From NCBI RefSeq assembly GCF_006335115.1, contig NZ_VDMJ01000006.1, positions 155,881 through 219,880 on the forward strand: a stretch of DNA of 64,000 nt. The letters run 5' to 3'. Source of the DNA: Streptomyces sp. NP160 (GTDB taxonomy: Bacteria; Actinomycetota; Actinomycetes; Actinomycetales; Quadrisphaeraceae). Below, piece by piece: positions 50,633 through 58,286 of this stretch (positions are counted from its first letter, which is position 1; every line of letters begins with the position of its first letter). The notes under the pieces were generated by a model. It worked only from the letters and a program-made list of their open reading frames with translations. It did no database searches and had not been told where the DNA came from. The position numbers and the translations under genes are program-made.

Positions 50633-51052
50633 CTACGCCGGGCCCAGCTCCCCGCGGCGGGCGCGCAGGTCGCGCAGGTGCCAGTCGCCGCCGTCCGTCG
50701 CACCGGTCGGCGACCACACCGGGTCGAACAGGTGCGGGAACTCGGTGCGGGCCTCAGCGGCCAGGGTGGGCACGTCGTCGAGGGTGCAGCCGATGCCCCA
50801 GAGCATGTACTCCAGCCCCCGGCGGTCGGGCCGCGCGAGGAAGCGACCGGCGGGGAGAGCCGCCCAGACCTCGGCGTTCGTCAGCCCCGTGTCGTGGGCG
50901 GCGGCGCGCCAGAGGGTCGCAGCGGCTCGGTAGCGGTGGGCGGCCAGCTCGTCGCCCGACACCAGGGACCACACGGCCGCGTCGCGGACGCGCAGGCACC
51001 GGGGTGGCTCGGTGACCGGGGCAGCGGCAGGGGGGCGCAGGGACGGCATCAC
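50633..51052 (-). CDS. Unknown element protein downstream of small terminase
   Basis: The 139-aa protein has no recognised domain. It is Ala/Arg-rich, with RYRAAATLWRAAAHDTGLTN, PDRRGLEYMLWGIGCTLDDVP and a Trp-rich C-terminus (DPVWSPTGATDGGDWHLRDL). Its start overlaps the terminase stop in ATGA, so it is coupled to that gene; a head-assembly or packaging accessory role is possible from position only. Confidence 0.65.
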   Translation of the reverse strand: MMPSLRPPAAAPVTEPPRCLRVRDAAVWSLVSGDELAAHRYRAAATLWRAAAHDTGLTNAEVWAALPAGRFLARPDRRGLEYMLWGIGCTLDDVPTLAAEARTEFPHLFDPVWSPTGATDGGDWHLRDLRARRGELGPA

Positions 51053-51435
51053 GCGCTCCGAGGAAGCTGCTGGACGCCGCGCATGCCTCGACGCTGCGCC
51101 TGCCGCAGCGGGCCAGAGGGGGTCTGGCTGGTGGAGTAGCCCTGGGGGACCCTGAGCGCCACGAAGATGCGGGCCTGCGCGAGCGCGAGCTGCCGAGACT
51201 CGGCGATGGCGGGGTGCACGCGGCGGGCACCGCGGGCGCTGGTGACCATGTAGCCGTCCTCAGCGACCGCGGCGTCGAGCGCGGCGATCTTGTCGGCCAT
51301 GGCGCAGGCGGTGGCGAGGATGACCAGCTCGTGCACGTCGAACGTCAGGTGGGTCAGCAGCCGGTCCCACAGGGCGGCGCCGTGCTCGCCGAGGGTGGCC
51401 GGCGCGGGCGCGGGCGTGGGGGCGGTGTCGGTCAT
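51049..51435 (-). CDS. Phage terminase small subunit, P27-like
   Basis: The 128-aa protein resembles P27-family small terminases. Its features are LGEHGAALWDRLLTHLTFDVHELVILATACAMADKIAALDAAV (helical core, quoted in pieces: GEHGAALWDRLL, HELVILATACAMADKI), EDGYMVTSARGARRVHPAIAES, RQLALAQARIFVALRVP. Small terminases recognise the packaging site and recruit the large ATPase subunit, which is not encoded in this element. Satellites of the PICI type use their own small terminase to redirect helper packaging; the role here is inferred. Confidence 0.8.
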   Translation of the reverse strand: MTDTAPTPAPAPATLGEHGAALWDRLLTHLTFDVHELVILATACAMADKIAALDAAVAEDGYMVTSARGARRVHPAIAESRQLALAQARIFVALRVPQGYSTSQTPSGPLRQAQRRGMRGVQQLPRSA

Positions 51436-51554
51436 CGCGGCCTCTCTGGGCCGTAGGGGGCCCTGTGTCGACTTCTACTCAGGTGTTCGCGCATCGGGCG
51501 GCTCGCTCCGTAGGTCTCTCCTTGGACGGGTCGAGGGGGCACTGGCCAGGGTGT

Positions 51555-51938
51555 TCATGAGACGGCGCCCGGGTCAGAGGTCGGCATGCCAGGCAGCGTC
51601 GAGGCGCGGACCTGGGAGAACCGTCTCGCTCGAACGCTCGGGCTGAGGAAGACGACGTCGGTGGTCGAGTCGCGCACCTGCTGCTCCGACGCGCCAGCCG
51701 CGAGCAGAAGCTCTCGCTCGCCGAACGACACAGCGCGCGAGAACGACCACGTCTCGCTGTAGCCGTCGTGCTGTCCGCCGTCGAGGTTCGACCTGATCGC
51801 AGCGCGATCGCGATCGACGATCGTCATCACGTCCTCGTCGCGACCGACGAGACACGACGGCGCGTGACGCGAGAGGAGCCCCTGCCGGGGGGCCACCCAC
51901 ACCGCCCCCTGGCACCGTGGGCACGTCGGGGCAGTCAC
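51555..51938 (-). CDS. Small protein with Cys-rich N-terminus (zinc-ribbon-like)
   Basis: The 127-aa protein starts with TAPTCPRCQGAVWVAPRQ and HAPSC, a Cys-x2-Cys plus later His/Cys that may bind zinc. The rest (AIRSNLDGGQHDGYSETWSF, FGERELLLAAGASEQQVRD) matches no family known to me. GTG at 51938 overlaps the upstream stop by 4 bases, so it is coupled. Confidence 0.65.
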   Translation of the reverse strand: MTAPTCPRCQGAVWVAPRQGLLSRHAPSCLVGRDEDVMTIVDRDRAAIRSNLDGGQHDGYSETWSFSRAVSFGERELLLAAGASEQQVRDSTTDVVFLSPSVRARRFSQVRASTLPGMPTSDPGAVS

Positions 51939-52378
51939 CGGTCGCCCCTGAACAGCGAGGCCCAGCCGCCCACTCGGGGCAAGGGGGCTCTGGCCCCGCC
52001 GTCGAAGTCCGCCCCGGTCTTCGCGGGGCGGGCCACGGCGAGGCCAGGGCGCTGTGCAGCGACGGCGGCCGCGGCCTCAGCGACGAGGTCAGGGTCGACG
52101 ACGCCGTCCTGGTCGAGCAGCTCGTCGAGGGTCACGCCGCCCAGCTCGGGGGTCAGGACGTCGCCGGGGGCAGCGAGGGCGGTGGCGGCAAGCCGGTGGA
52201 CCTCGCGGGTCTGGGCTGCGGCGAGGCGGGACTCAGCGGCCTCGGCGCGGGCCACGGCCTCCTGGGCACGGAGGCGCTGCGCACGCCGCCCAGTGGGCTC
52301 GTCGGGGGTCTCCTCAGCGCCGGGGGCGTCCTCGACGTCGGGTGCCTGGGGCTCCGCGGCGGTCGTGTCGACGCTCAC
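51935..52378 (-). CDS. Element protein, possible scaffold-like
   Basis: The 147-aa protein has an acidic Pro/Glu start, a long Ala/Arg/Glu coiled-coil (RRAQRLRAQEAVARAEAAES) and a segment LAAPGDVLTPELGGVTLDELL, VVDPDLVAEAAAAVAAQRPG followed by a Gly/Arg tail. This layout occurs in small capsid-neighbouring proteins of actinobacterial phages, and a scaffold role is thinkable, but evidence is weak. GTG at 52378 overlaps the previous stop. Confidence 0.6.
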   Translation of the reverse strand: MSVDTTAAEPQAPDVEDAPGAEETPDEPTGRRAQRLRAQEAVARAEAAESRLAAAQTREVHRLAATALAAPGDVLTPELGGVTLDELLDQDGVVDPDLVAEAAAAVAAQRPGLAVARPAKTGADFDGGARAPLPRVGGWASLFRGDR

Positions 52379-52791
52379 CAGGCCACCGCCACGCCGGTCG
52401 CGGTGAGGAACGTCCGGGTCCGGGCGCCGTCGGCGACGCGGATCGTGACCAGCCCGTCCAGGTCGACGATGTGCCCCAGGGCTACGAGCTGGGCGGCCTC
52501 GACGCTGGCGACTGGGCGCTGGTCGATGACAACCCACGAGGTGCCGGCCGGGCGGGGGTCGCGCTGGTGCAGCTCCGCGACAGCGGTGGCCGCGGTGGCG
52601 AGGTCGGAGTCGAGCAGAGCCAGCTCCTCGTCGAGGGCGAGGCAGGTGCCGACCTCGTGGTCAAGCGGCAGCAGCGACGCGCGGGCCGGGGGCGCCCCGG
52701 CGTAGCTGCCGCCGGAGCACTCGTCGCAGCGGGCAGCGCCGTCACGGGTCAGAAGGGTGACCGGGTCGCCGGTCAGGGGGTGGGTGAGCAT
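52375..52791 (-). CDS. Unknown element protein with CxxC motif
   Basis: The 138-aa product (ATG 52791; a start at 52821 adds 10 residues) contains TRDGAARCDECSGGSYAG, a single Cys pair, and a helical middle DEELALLDSDLATAATAVAELH. No known domain. It is coupled to the next gene by a 4-base overlap. Confidence 0.6.
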   Translation of the reverse strand: MLTHPLTGDPVTLLTRDGAARCDECSGGSYAGAPPARASLLPLDHEVGTCLALDEELALLDSDLATAATAVAELHQRDPRPAGTSWVVIDQRPVASVEAAQLVALGHIVDLDGLVTIRVADGARTRTFLTATGVAVAW

Positions 52792-52884
52792 CGTGTTCCG
52801 TCCGTTCGTTGATCTGGGCACCGGCCGGGTGCCTCACGCACCAGCCTCCCGAAGATCGCGGCGGCGGTGGGGCACCATCGGGCG

Positions 52885-53331
52885 TCAGCGCTGCACCCGC
52901 GGCCACCAGCGGGTCCGGGTGCCGTCGAGGGCCAGCTCGACCACGACGCGGTCGGTGGTGGCCGTGACGCCGCGGGCCTGCCAGCAGTCGGCTTCCGCGC
53001 CGGTGGTGGCGCGCTCGGTGCGGGCGGGCAGCCCGGCGTCGCGGAGGCGGTGCAGCGCGGCGAGGTCGGTCACCGTCTCGCCGGCCAGCTCCTCGGCGAT
53101 CGTGCAGCCGTTGACGTGGTCGAAGTCCGGGGCCTCGGTGCCCGGGGCGGTCGAGCCGCAGCCGGGGCAGCCCCCGCTCACCAGCGACGGCGGCAGCGTC
53201 ATCCGGCCCTGCCGGGGCACGCGGCTAGCCACGGTGCCGTCGGGGTTCCCGACGACGTCCTCCCACTGCACGACGGCGCCGTCCAGCAGTGCGGCGGCTG
53301 CCGGGGTGAAGCGACGGCGGGGTGCGGTCAT
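52885..53331 (-). CDS. Unknown element protein with GCPGCGS motif
   Basis: The 148-aa protein begins TAPRRRFTPAAAALLDGAVV and contains SGGCPGCGSTAPG with a later Cys (NGCTIAEEL), a possible half zinc site. The end is basic (TRTRWWPRVQR). It is 16 bases after the primase gene, in the same transcript. Function unknown. Confidence 0.6.
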   Translation of the reverse strand: MTAPRRRFTPAAAALLDGAVVQWEDVVGNPDGTVASRVPRQGRMTLPPSLVSGGCPGCGSTAPGTEAPDFDHVNGCTIAEELAGETVTDLAALHRLRDAGLPARTERATTGAEADCWQARGVTATTDRVVVELALDGTRTRWWPRVQR

Positions 53332-53347
53332 GGGCTCTTCCTCTGGG

Positions 53348-55810
53348 TCAGGCCGCGGACGCGGCGGTCGAGCAGTCAGCGCGATGGCTGCTGCCTTGGG
53401 AGCAGGACGAGCACGGCTCGCCGAGGGCGTCGGTCAGGTCGACACCAGACAGCGCGGGGAGGAGAGCAGCCCTCGACGCGGAGGGGGTAGGACCCGTTCC
53501 CGACCCGTTCTCACCTGTTCCGGAGTACGGGTTGGACCCGTTCTCCGTACCCGTTCCCGGTCCCCGGTCCCTAGACCGGGAACTGGTACGGGTTGGGTCC
53601 TGGGGGTGGGTGGAGGTCGACCCGTTCTGGTCGACGGAGAACGTCTTCGCTGCCGCGTCGCCCGCGTAGGGCTTGGCTGAGCGCAGGGTGTTGCCGCCCC
53701 CGTTGCGCGCCGGCCCGTCCGCGACGAGGTAGCCCTCGGCCTCCAGCAGCTCGACCGCCTTGAGCGCAGCGCTCCTGTTGCCCCCCGCGCGGTTCGCCAG
53801 CGAGTTGCGGCTGAGCGGCTCGGGGCTGTTCTGGGCTGCCTGGGAGACGCGCTGCATCAGCGTCGTCGGGCGGAAGGTGTCGCCGCCGCTCTCAGCCGGC
53901 TGCGCGAGGTCGGTGCGCGGCGGGTCGAGCGTGGCGACGATGCGGCCGGGGTTGGTGGAGTCGATGGTGAGCACCGCGGTCTCCTGGGTGCGGTCACTCT
54001 TGCGCCAGGTGCCTGAGTAGGGCCGAACACGTCCGCCGCGGTCCTTCGCGACGCGCAGCGCGAGTGAGCCGCGCATGCCGACGCCGAGGGGGCTGACGAC
54101 CTCCACCACGTAGGCCGCGCCGTCGAGGGCGGACATCTTGGCCTGCCCGCCGATGGCGAACCGTCCGCGGGTGTCGGCGTTCTTGGTGACGTGGTCGACC
54201 ATCACGACGGCGCCGCCGGTGCGCTGGGCGAGGCGGCGGGCGACCTCGCGGACCCAGCGGGTCACCTCGTCGTTGTCGGTGCTGGTGGCTGCGATGGTGG
54301 CCAGCGCCTCGGTGACCCCGTCGAGGATCACCAGATCGGCGGGCTGGCGGAGCAGCTCGAACCAGGCTTCCTGCTCGGCGCGGCTGGTGTTCGGCCCCAC
54401 CTCGGGGCGGCGGTAGTCGAAGCGCTCAGCGATATCGGCGCGCTTGACGCCGAGGCCCAGCAGGCGGCCCACGACCGTCCCCGCGTCGGACTCGTAGTCG
54501 AGCATCACGACTCGCCGGCCATCAGCGAGGACGTCGCGGGCACCCACGAGTGCGGCCCAGGACTTGCCGCTCTCAGACTCGCCGTGGAAGGAGTGGACCC
54601 GGCCGGCGTACAGCAGTGCCCGGCCGTCAGTGCGGCGCAGCAGCTCGGGTTCCTGCGGCTTGTGGGTGCCGTCGAGGTAGGCCGTGAGGTCGATGCGGCC
54701 CCACGACGGCGACTCCGTCGTGTCGTCCTGCTGCTCGGTCAGCGTGTCCGCGTTCCTGATGGACGCGGGGTCGTGGGGGGTGTCCCGCTCGTCGAGGGGG
54801 ACGCCGGAGTCTTCCCACGCCGGCTCGTCAGGCATCGGTCGGAGCCCCAGGGAGTCACGGGCCTGGTCCTCGGTCATGCGGGCGGTGCGCTCGACGGCGT
54901 CGCGCCAGCAGCGGCCCGCTTCGCGCTCCGGGTTCTCGCTGCTGCCACGGGTGGGCAGTGCCTCGAAGAGCCGGGCCACGACCTCGCGCTGTCCGGCGGC
55001 CAGGTCGACGTCGGTGATGAGCCCGAGGCGCTTGGCGGCGGCGAGCTTGCACTCACGCGAGAACGTCCAAGAGTGCCACTCACCGCGAGGCGGGTCCTCC
55101 GCGATGCCGGCCAGCAGCTTGGTGACGTAGGGGTGGGTGTGGGCGGCCGTGGGCCAGCCGTCCGGCGCTGCCAGCACCTCCGAGCTGAGGTCAGCGCGGT
55201 TCGCATCGACGCTCAGTGCCTCGACCCACGCGACAGGCAGCCCCGGGAGGTCGTCACGGCTGGGCACGACCCCGGGCGGCAGGCTGACGCCGTCGGGACC
55301 GGTCCAGTAGTAGGTCCGGCCCTCGGGGTGGATCGACGGCGCCACGACGGCGTAGCGGTGACCGTGCTGGATTACCTCGACGTGGGAACCGAACCCGGCG
55401 GTGGAGAGCTGCCCGACGAGCACGGTGCCGGGCGGCACCCGGAACCACCGGATGCCGGAGACGCCATCGTTGCGAGAGGTGGACGTGAACGTCCGGGGCA
55501 GCGGCTCCAGCACGCCCTCTGCTCGCCTGACGGTCTGCGCGCCCTGCTTGCCGGCGTAGCCATCGACATCGATGCCGACGACGTCGTCGGCGACGCGCAT
55601 GCCGAGGTTGGCCGTGGGGTTGTCCTCGATGGTCGCCAGGATGTCCGGCCAGGACAGGTCGACGCCGGCTGCGCCCGTGATGCCCCGGGGAGGCTCGGCC
55701 TTGCACCGCGGGGGGAGGGGGAACGGGCTACCGAGGCCCGACTGGTAGACGTCCTCGGCGCCGTCAGCGAAGGGGGTGGGCTGACGCTCGCCGTCAGCGT
55801 GGGGAGACAT
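53348..55810 (-). CDS. Bifunctional primase-polymerase / RecA-like helicase replication protein
   Basis: The 820-aa protein has an N-terminal prim-pol domain (NPTANLGMRVADDVVGIDVDGY with the catalytic Asp-x-Asp, then GSHVEVIQHGHRYAVVAPS and IHPEGRTYYW). A central RecA/AAA-type ATPase follows with Walker A GESESGKSWAAL near 410-418 and Walker B ADLVILDGVTEAL near 491, then MVDHVTKNADTRGRFAIGGQ. A winged-helix (SRNSLANRAGGNRSAALKAV) and a Ser/Thr/Gly-rich tail ending in a Cys pair complete it. Such proteins start replication of phages, plasmids and satellites. ATG at 55810 lies 2 bases after the upstream stop. Confidence 0.88.
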   Translation of the reverse strand: MSPHADGERQPTPFADGAEDVYQSGLGSPFPLPPRCKAEPPRGITGAAGVDLSWPDILATIEDNPTANLGMRVADDVVGIDVDGYAGKQGAQTVRRAEGVLEPLPRTFTSTSRNDGVSGIRWFRVPPGTVLVGQLSTAGFGSHVEVIQHGHRYAVVAPSIHPEGRTYYWTGPDGVSLPPGVVPSRDDLPGLPVAWVEALSVDANRADLSSEVLAAPDGWPTAAHTHPYVTKLLAGIAEDPPRGEWHSWTFSRECKLAAAKRLGLITDVDLAAGQREVVARLFEALPTRGSSENPEREAGRCWRDAVERTARMTEDQARDSLGLRPMPDEPAWEDSGVPLDERDTPHDPASIRNADTLTEQQDDTTESPSWGRIDLTAYLDGTHKPQEPELLRRTDGRALLYAGRVHSFHGESESGKSWAALVGARDVLADGRRVVMLDYESDAGTVVGRLLGLGVKRADIAERFDYRRPEVGPNTSRAEQEAWFELLRQPADLVILDGVTEALATIAATSTDNDEVTRWVREVARRLAQRTGGAVVMVDHVTKNADTRGRFAIGGQAKMSALDGAAYVVEVVSPLGVGMRGSLALRVAKDRGGRVRPYSGTWRKSDRTQETAVLTIDSTNPGRIVATLDPPRTDLAQPAESGGDTFRPTTLMQRVSQAAQNSPEPLSRNSLANRAGGNRSAALKAVELLEAEGYLVADGPARNGGGNTLRSAKPYAGDAAAKTFSVDQNGSTSTHPQDPTRTSSRSRDRGPGTGTENGSNPYSGTGENGSGTGPTPSASRAALLPALSGVDLTDALGEPCSSCSQGSSHRADCSTAASAA

Positions 55811-55812
55811 CG

Positions 55813-56088
55813 TCAGCCGGCCCGCACCGATGCGCGCAGCTCGCGCAGCAGAGCACCGGAGGCGCGGAGACGGGCGGAGTCGCGGTTGCCCGCGTTGCCG
55901 TTGCGGAGGATCTGGTCGATGACGGCACCGCGGGAGGCCTGGAACACGTGGACCAGCGCAGCGGTGGGCGTGCGCCCGGTGCGCTCGACGAGGTCAGCGA
56001 TCTCGGCGCGGACCGCGGCCTTGTCGACTTCGCGGACCTGCTCAACCCAGCGCCCCCGGGCGACCTGGGGCAGGGGCTGCGGCTTCAC
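55813..56088 (-). CDS. Small helical protein between excisionase and primase
   Basis: The 91-aa protein starts at GTG 56088 (overlapping the excisionase stop) and is helical, Arg/Ala/Val-rich: VDKAAVRAEIADLVERTGRT, ALVHVFQASRGAVIDQIL, SARLRASGALLRELRAS. No known family; a DNA-binding or regulatory partner of the replication protein is possible. Longer frames upstream are antisense to real text and were not used. Confidence 0.6.
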   Translation of the reverse strand: MKPQPLPQVARGRWVEQVREVDKAAVRAEIADLVERTGRTPTAALVHVFQASRGAVIDQILRNGNAGNRDSARLRASGALLRELRASVRAG

Positions 56089-56300
56089 GATGCGGCGCTC
56101 AGCTCGGGGGTCTCGCCGAGCATGCGGCGCAGCTCGGCGGTCAGAACGCGGGTGCTGCTGCCGACGGTGATCGACGGCAGCTCGCCGGAGTGCACGAGCC
56201 GGTAGGCCGTGGCGCGACTGATGCGGAGCACGGTGGCAGCCTCGGCGACCTTGAGCGCGGGGGTGTCTCGCCAGTCCGAGACGGAACTGTTGGGCGTCAT
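56085..56300 (-). CDS. Excisionase-like helix-turn-helix protein
   Basis: The 71-aa protein has a MerR/excisionase-type winged HTH: PALKVAEAATVLRISRATAYRLVHSGELPSITVGSSTRV. In actinobacterial elements proteins of this kind are recombination directionality factors or early regulators. It is the first gene of the leftward transcript and is divergent from the integrase unit. A leaderless promoter (TAGCTT, 56307-56312) lies in front. Confidence 0.85.
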   Translation of the reverse strand: MTPNSSVSDWRDTPALKVAEAATVLRISRATAYRLVHSGELPSITVGSSTRVLTAELRRMLGETPELSAAS

Positions 56301-56306
56301 GAGATG

Positions 56307-56337
56307 AAGCTACACCACAACCGGTGACCATCATGGT
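56307..56337 (-). promoter_or_regulatory. Divergent control region of the element with ACCATCATGGT palindrome
   Basis: The minus-strand -10 box TAGCTT (56307-56312) ends six bases before the excisionase-like ATG. Overlapping its upstream side is the palindrome ACCATCATGGT (56327-56337), flanked by two CACAAC copies at 56316-56321 and 56339-56344. It could be the operator for the element's genetic switch. Confidence 0.5.
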
Positions 56338-56388
56338 GCACAACGACAGGTTTCGTCTCGGGCGGGCTCACTCGTCGGCGGGCGCCCG

Positions 56389-56394
56389 TAGGCT
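56389..56394 (+). promoter_or_regulatory. -10 box of the integrase unit
   Basis: TAGGCT ends 7 bases before the ATG at 56402 with no SD, a leaderless arrangement for the gene preceding the integrase. Confidence 0.5.
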
Positions 56395-56401
56395 GTGGGT
56401 C

Positions 56402-57046
56402 ATGGGAGACGAAGCGACAGGCTTTGACCGGGGAGTCATGGGCTACCGCAGGGACCGCAGCGGAACCGTGTGGCGGATGACGGCAACCGGGCGCGGGCAT
56501 GGCGGGCGCTGTGAGGTGACCGACCTCCGGCTGGAGAGCGGAGGCCTGGGACGGTTGACCGCAACGCTGCTGAGCCAGTTGGAGAGTCAGCTCTCCGACG
56601 TGCGGCAAGCGCTGGACGCAGGAACCTCGTTGCCGCCGGCAGCGTCGCCGTCGATGTTCGGAACCGACGAGGAGCTGGCAGGCGCCTGGGGGCGCCCCAC
56701 CGCCGCCCCGGCTGAGCTGCCGGCCGCCAGCCGTGGGAAGCGTCGCGGACCCGTCCGCGATGACACCGTGTGGCGACGGCGCGCGGAGACGATGGCAGCA
56801 GCCTGGCGCGAGCGTCAGCCGATGATCCAGGCGCTTCGCGACCTTGAGCCCGGCGCGAGTGAGTCGACGTACCGCAAGCGCATCGACCGCGCGCGGGAGT
56901 GGGACCGCGACACCGGCGCCGGCATCCTGGCCGACGTCGGCCGGGTGCAGGGGTCGCCCTTCTTGGTCAAGGCGTACCCCGACCCGTCCCCGGAGGAGAT
57001 CAACGACGAGTGGCTGGACCCCGCGACCGGGGAGCCGCGCTCGTGA
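56402..57046 (+). CDS. Unknown protein coupled to the integrase
   Basis: The 214-aa product (ATG 56402) has a small beta-rich start (MGYRRDRSGTVWRMTATG), a helical section, and a basic region PAASRGKRRGPVRDDTVWRR followed by TMAAAWRERQPMIQALRDLE and STYRKRIDRAREWDRD, reminiscent of DNA-binding helices. No family recognised. Its stop overlaps the integrase start in GTGA, so both are made together; a regulator of integration is possible. Confidence 0.7.
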   Translation: MGDEATGFDRGVMGYRRDRSGTVWRMTATGRGHGGRCEVTDLRLESGGLGRLTATLLSQLESQLSDVRQALDAGTSLPPAASPSMFGTDEELAGAWGRPTAAPAELPAASRGKRRGPVRDDTVWRRRAETMAAAWRERQPMIQALRDLEPGASESTYRKRIDRAREWDRDTGAGILADVGRVQGSPFLVKAYPDPSPEEINDEWLDPATGEPRS

Positions 57047-58194
57047 GCGCCGAACCGATCACGAAGAAGACCGCGAAGGACGGCACCGTGAGCTACTGGT
57101 GCCGCATCGACGTCGGGCTCGACCCGGCCACCGGCAAGCGCCGGCAGCGCCGCAGCTCGCACAAGACGATGCGCGAGGCCCGCGCATGGCTCGCCGAGCG
57201 CCGCGTCGAGGCGGCTCGGGGTACCTACGTCGAGCGGACCGACACCACCGTCGGGGAGTACCTCGACCAGTGGCTCGCTGGCCGGCAGAACCTCCGGCCC
57301 TCGACGCGGTCGGGCTACCGGCTCGCACTCGCGCCTTACGTCGAGCAGCTCGGCGGGGTGCCCGTCCGGAACCTGAATCGTCGGCACCTTGAGGACGTCC
57401 GCGACCGGCTCCTCTCGGGCGAGCTGCGGAAGGTCGGCATCCGGAACGGTTCTGCCCGTGTCGGCGGCAAGCCGATGTCCCCCCGCAGTGTGTGCATGGG
57501 GCTCGGCCTCGTGCAGCAGGCGCTCGACATGGCGGTCCGCGACGACATCGTGGTGAAGAACGTCGCAACCTACGTCGAGCGCCCCACAGGTGACGCGAAG
57601 GCGGGGGCGGCCTGGTCGGCGGAGCAGGTCGAAGCCTTCCGCGCCGTTGCGCTCGACGACCGCCTCGCGGGGGCATGGGCGTTGTCCCTGCTCGGCCTCC
57701 GTCGCGGGGAGGTCTGCGGCTTGAGGTGGGACCGCGTCGACCTCGACGCGGGGCTTGTCCACGTCGACTCGACGCGGGTCTACGTGGCGGGAGAGGAGAT
57801 CTCCAGCAAGCCGAAGACTCGACGAGGAGTCAGGACGGTCCCGCTGCCGGCGTGGGCGTTGGAGGCCTTGCGCTACACCAGGTCGCGGCAAGCCCACGAG
57901 CGTGCCGCTGCAGGGCTGCCCGGCCATGTCGGGGAGTACGTGGCGGAGAACGAGGTGGGCGCACCGGTCCGACTCGAGTGGTACTCCGACGCCTTCGCTC
58001 GTCTGGCGAGAGAGGCCGGCGTCCCAGTCATCCGCCTGCACGATGCCCGGCACACGTCGGTGACGCTGATGCGTGCCAAGGGAGTGCCGGATGCCACGAC
58101 CGCGGCGTGGCACGGGCACTCCGAAGCGGTGATGCGCTCGACCTACACCCACGTGGGCGTTGATGCGATGCGCGCCGCTGCTGCGGCCTTGTGA
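57043..58194 (+). CDS. Tyrosine site-specific integrase
   Basis: The 383-aa phage-type integrase has an N-terminal AP2-like arm-binding domain (SYWCRIDVGLDPATGKRRQR), a core-binding SAM-like domain (TVGEYLDQWLAGRQNLRPST) and a catalytic domain. Catalytic residues are Arg near 221 (LLGLRRGEVCGLRW), His333/Arg336 (RLHDARHTSVTLM), His in AAWHGHS and Tyr368 in RSTYTHVG. The arm-binding domain fits the repeated sites near both att cores. It lies 92 bases from attR, the usual integrase-next-to-att layout. Confidence 0.95.
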   Translation: MSAEPITKKTAKDGTVSYWCRIDVGLDPATGKRRQRRSSHKTMREARAWLAERRVEAARGTYVERTDTTVGEYLDQWLAGRQNLRPSTRSGYRLALAPYVEQLGGVPVRNLNRRHLEDVRDRLLSGELRKVGIRNGSARVGGKPMSPRSVCMGLGLVQQALDMAVRDDIVVKNVATYVERPTGDAKAGAAWSAEQVEAFRAVALDDRLAGAWALSLLGLRRGEVCGLRWDRVDLDAGLVHVDSTRVYVAGEEISSKPKTRRGVRTVPLPAWALEALRYTRSRQAHERAAAGLPGHVGEYVAENEVGAPVRLEWYSDAFARLAREAGVPVIRLHDARHTSVTLMRAKGVPDATTAAWHGHSEAVMRSTYTHVGVDAMRAAAAAL

Positions 58195-58210
58195 CAGTCC
58201 TGTGCCACTG
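58191..58210 (+). promoter_or_regulatory. attR arm site GTGACA-n5-GTGCCACTG
   Basis: GTGACA (58191-58196), five bases and GTGCCACTG (58202-58210) repeat the left-end site 47865-47884 in the same orientation. It overlaps the last codons of the integrase and is 76 bases from the attR core. It probably binds the integrase N-terminal domain. Confidence 0.65.
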
Positions 58211-58246
58211 AGTCTGCTCATCGTGACTGATGCGAGAAGCAAGGAC

Positions 58247-58278
58247 GGCCCCGACCGGCGTTTTTGCTGGTCAGGGCC
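58247..58278 (-). terminator. Element-supplied tRNA-Phe terminator
   Basis: GGCCCcGACCgGC and GCtGGTCaGGGCC pair over 13 positions with one mismatch and one wobble, closing on a T-rich loop. It stands just beyond the 3' end of the intact tRNA-Phe and resembles the displaced host hairpin at 47657-47690, so the element seems to bring its own copy. Confidence 0.7.
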
Positions 58279-58286
58279 TTGCAAGA

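Noticed and set aside
47893..58194. Integrative conjugative element interpretation
   Set aside because: No FtsK/Tra-type translocase, relaxase or transfer gene is seen; capsid and small terminase genes point to phage ancestry.
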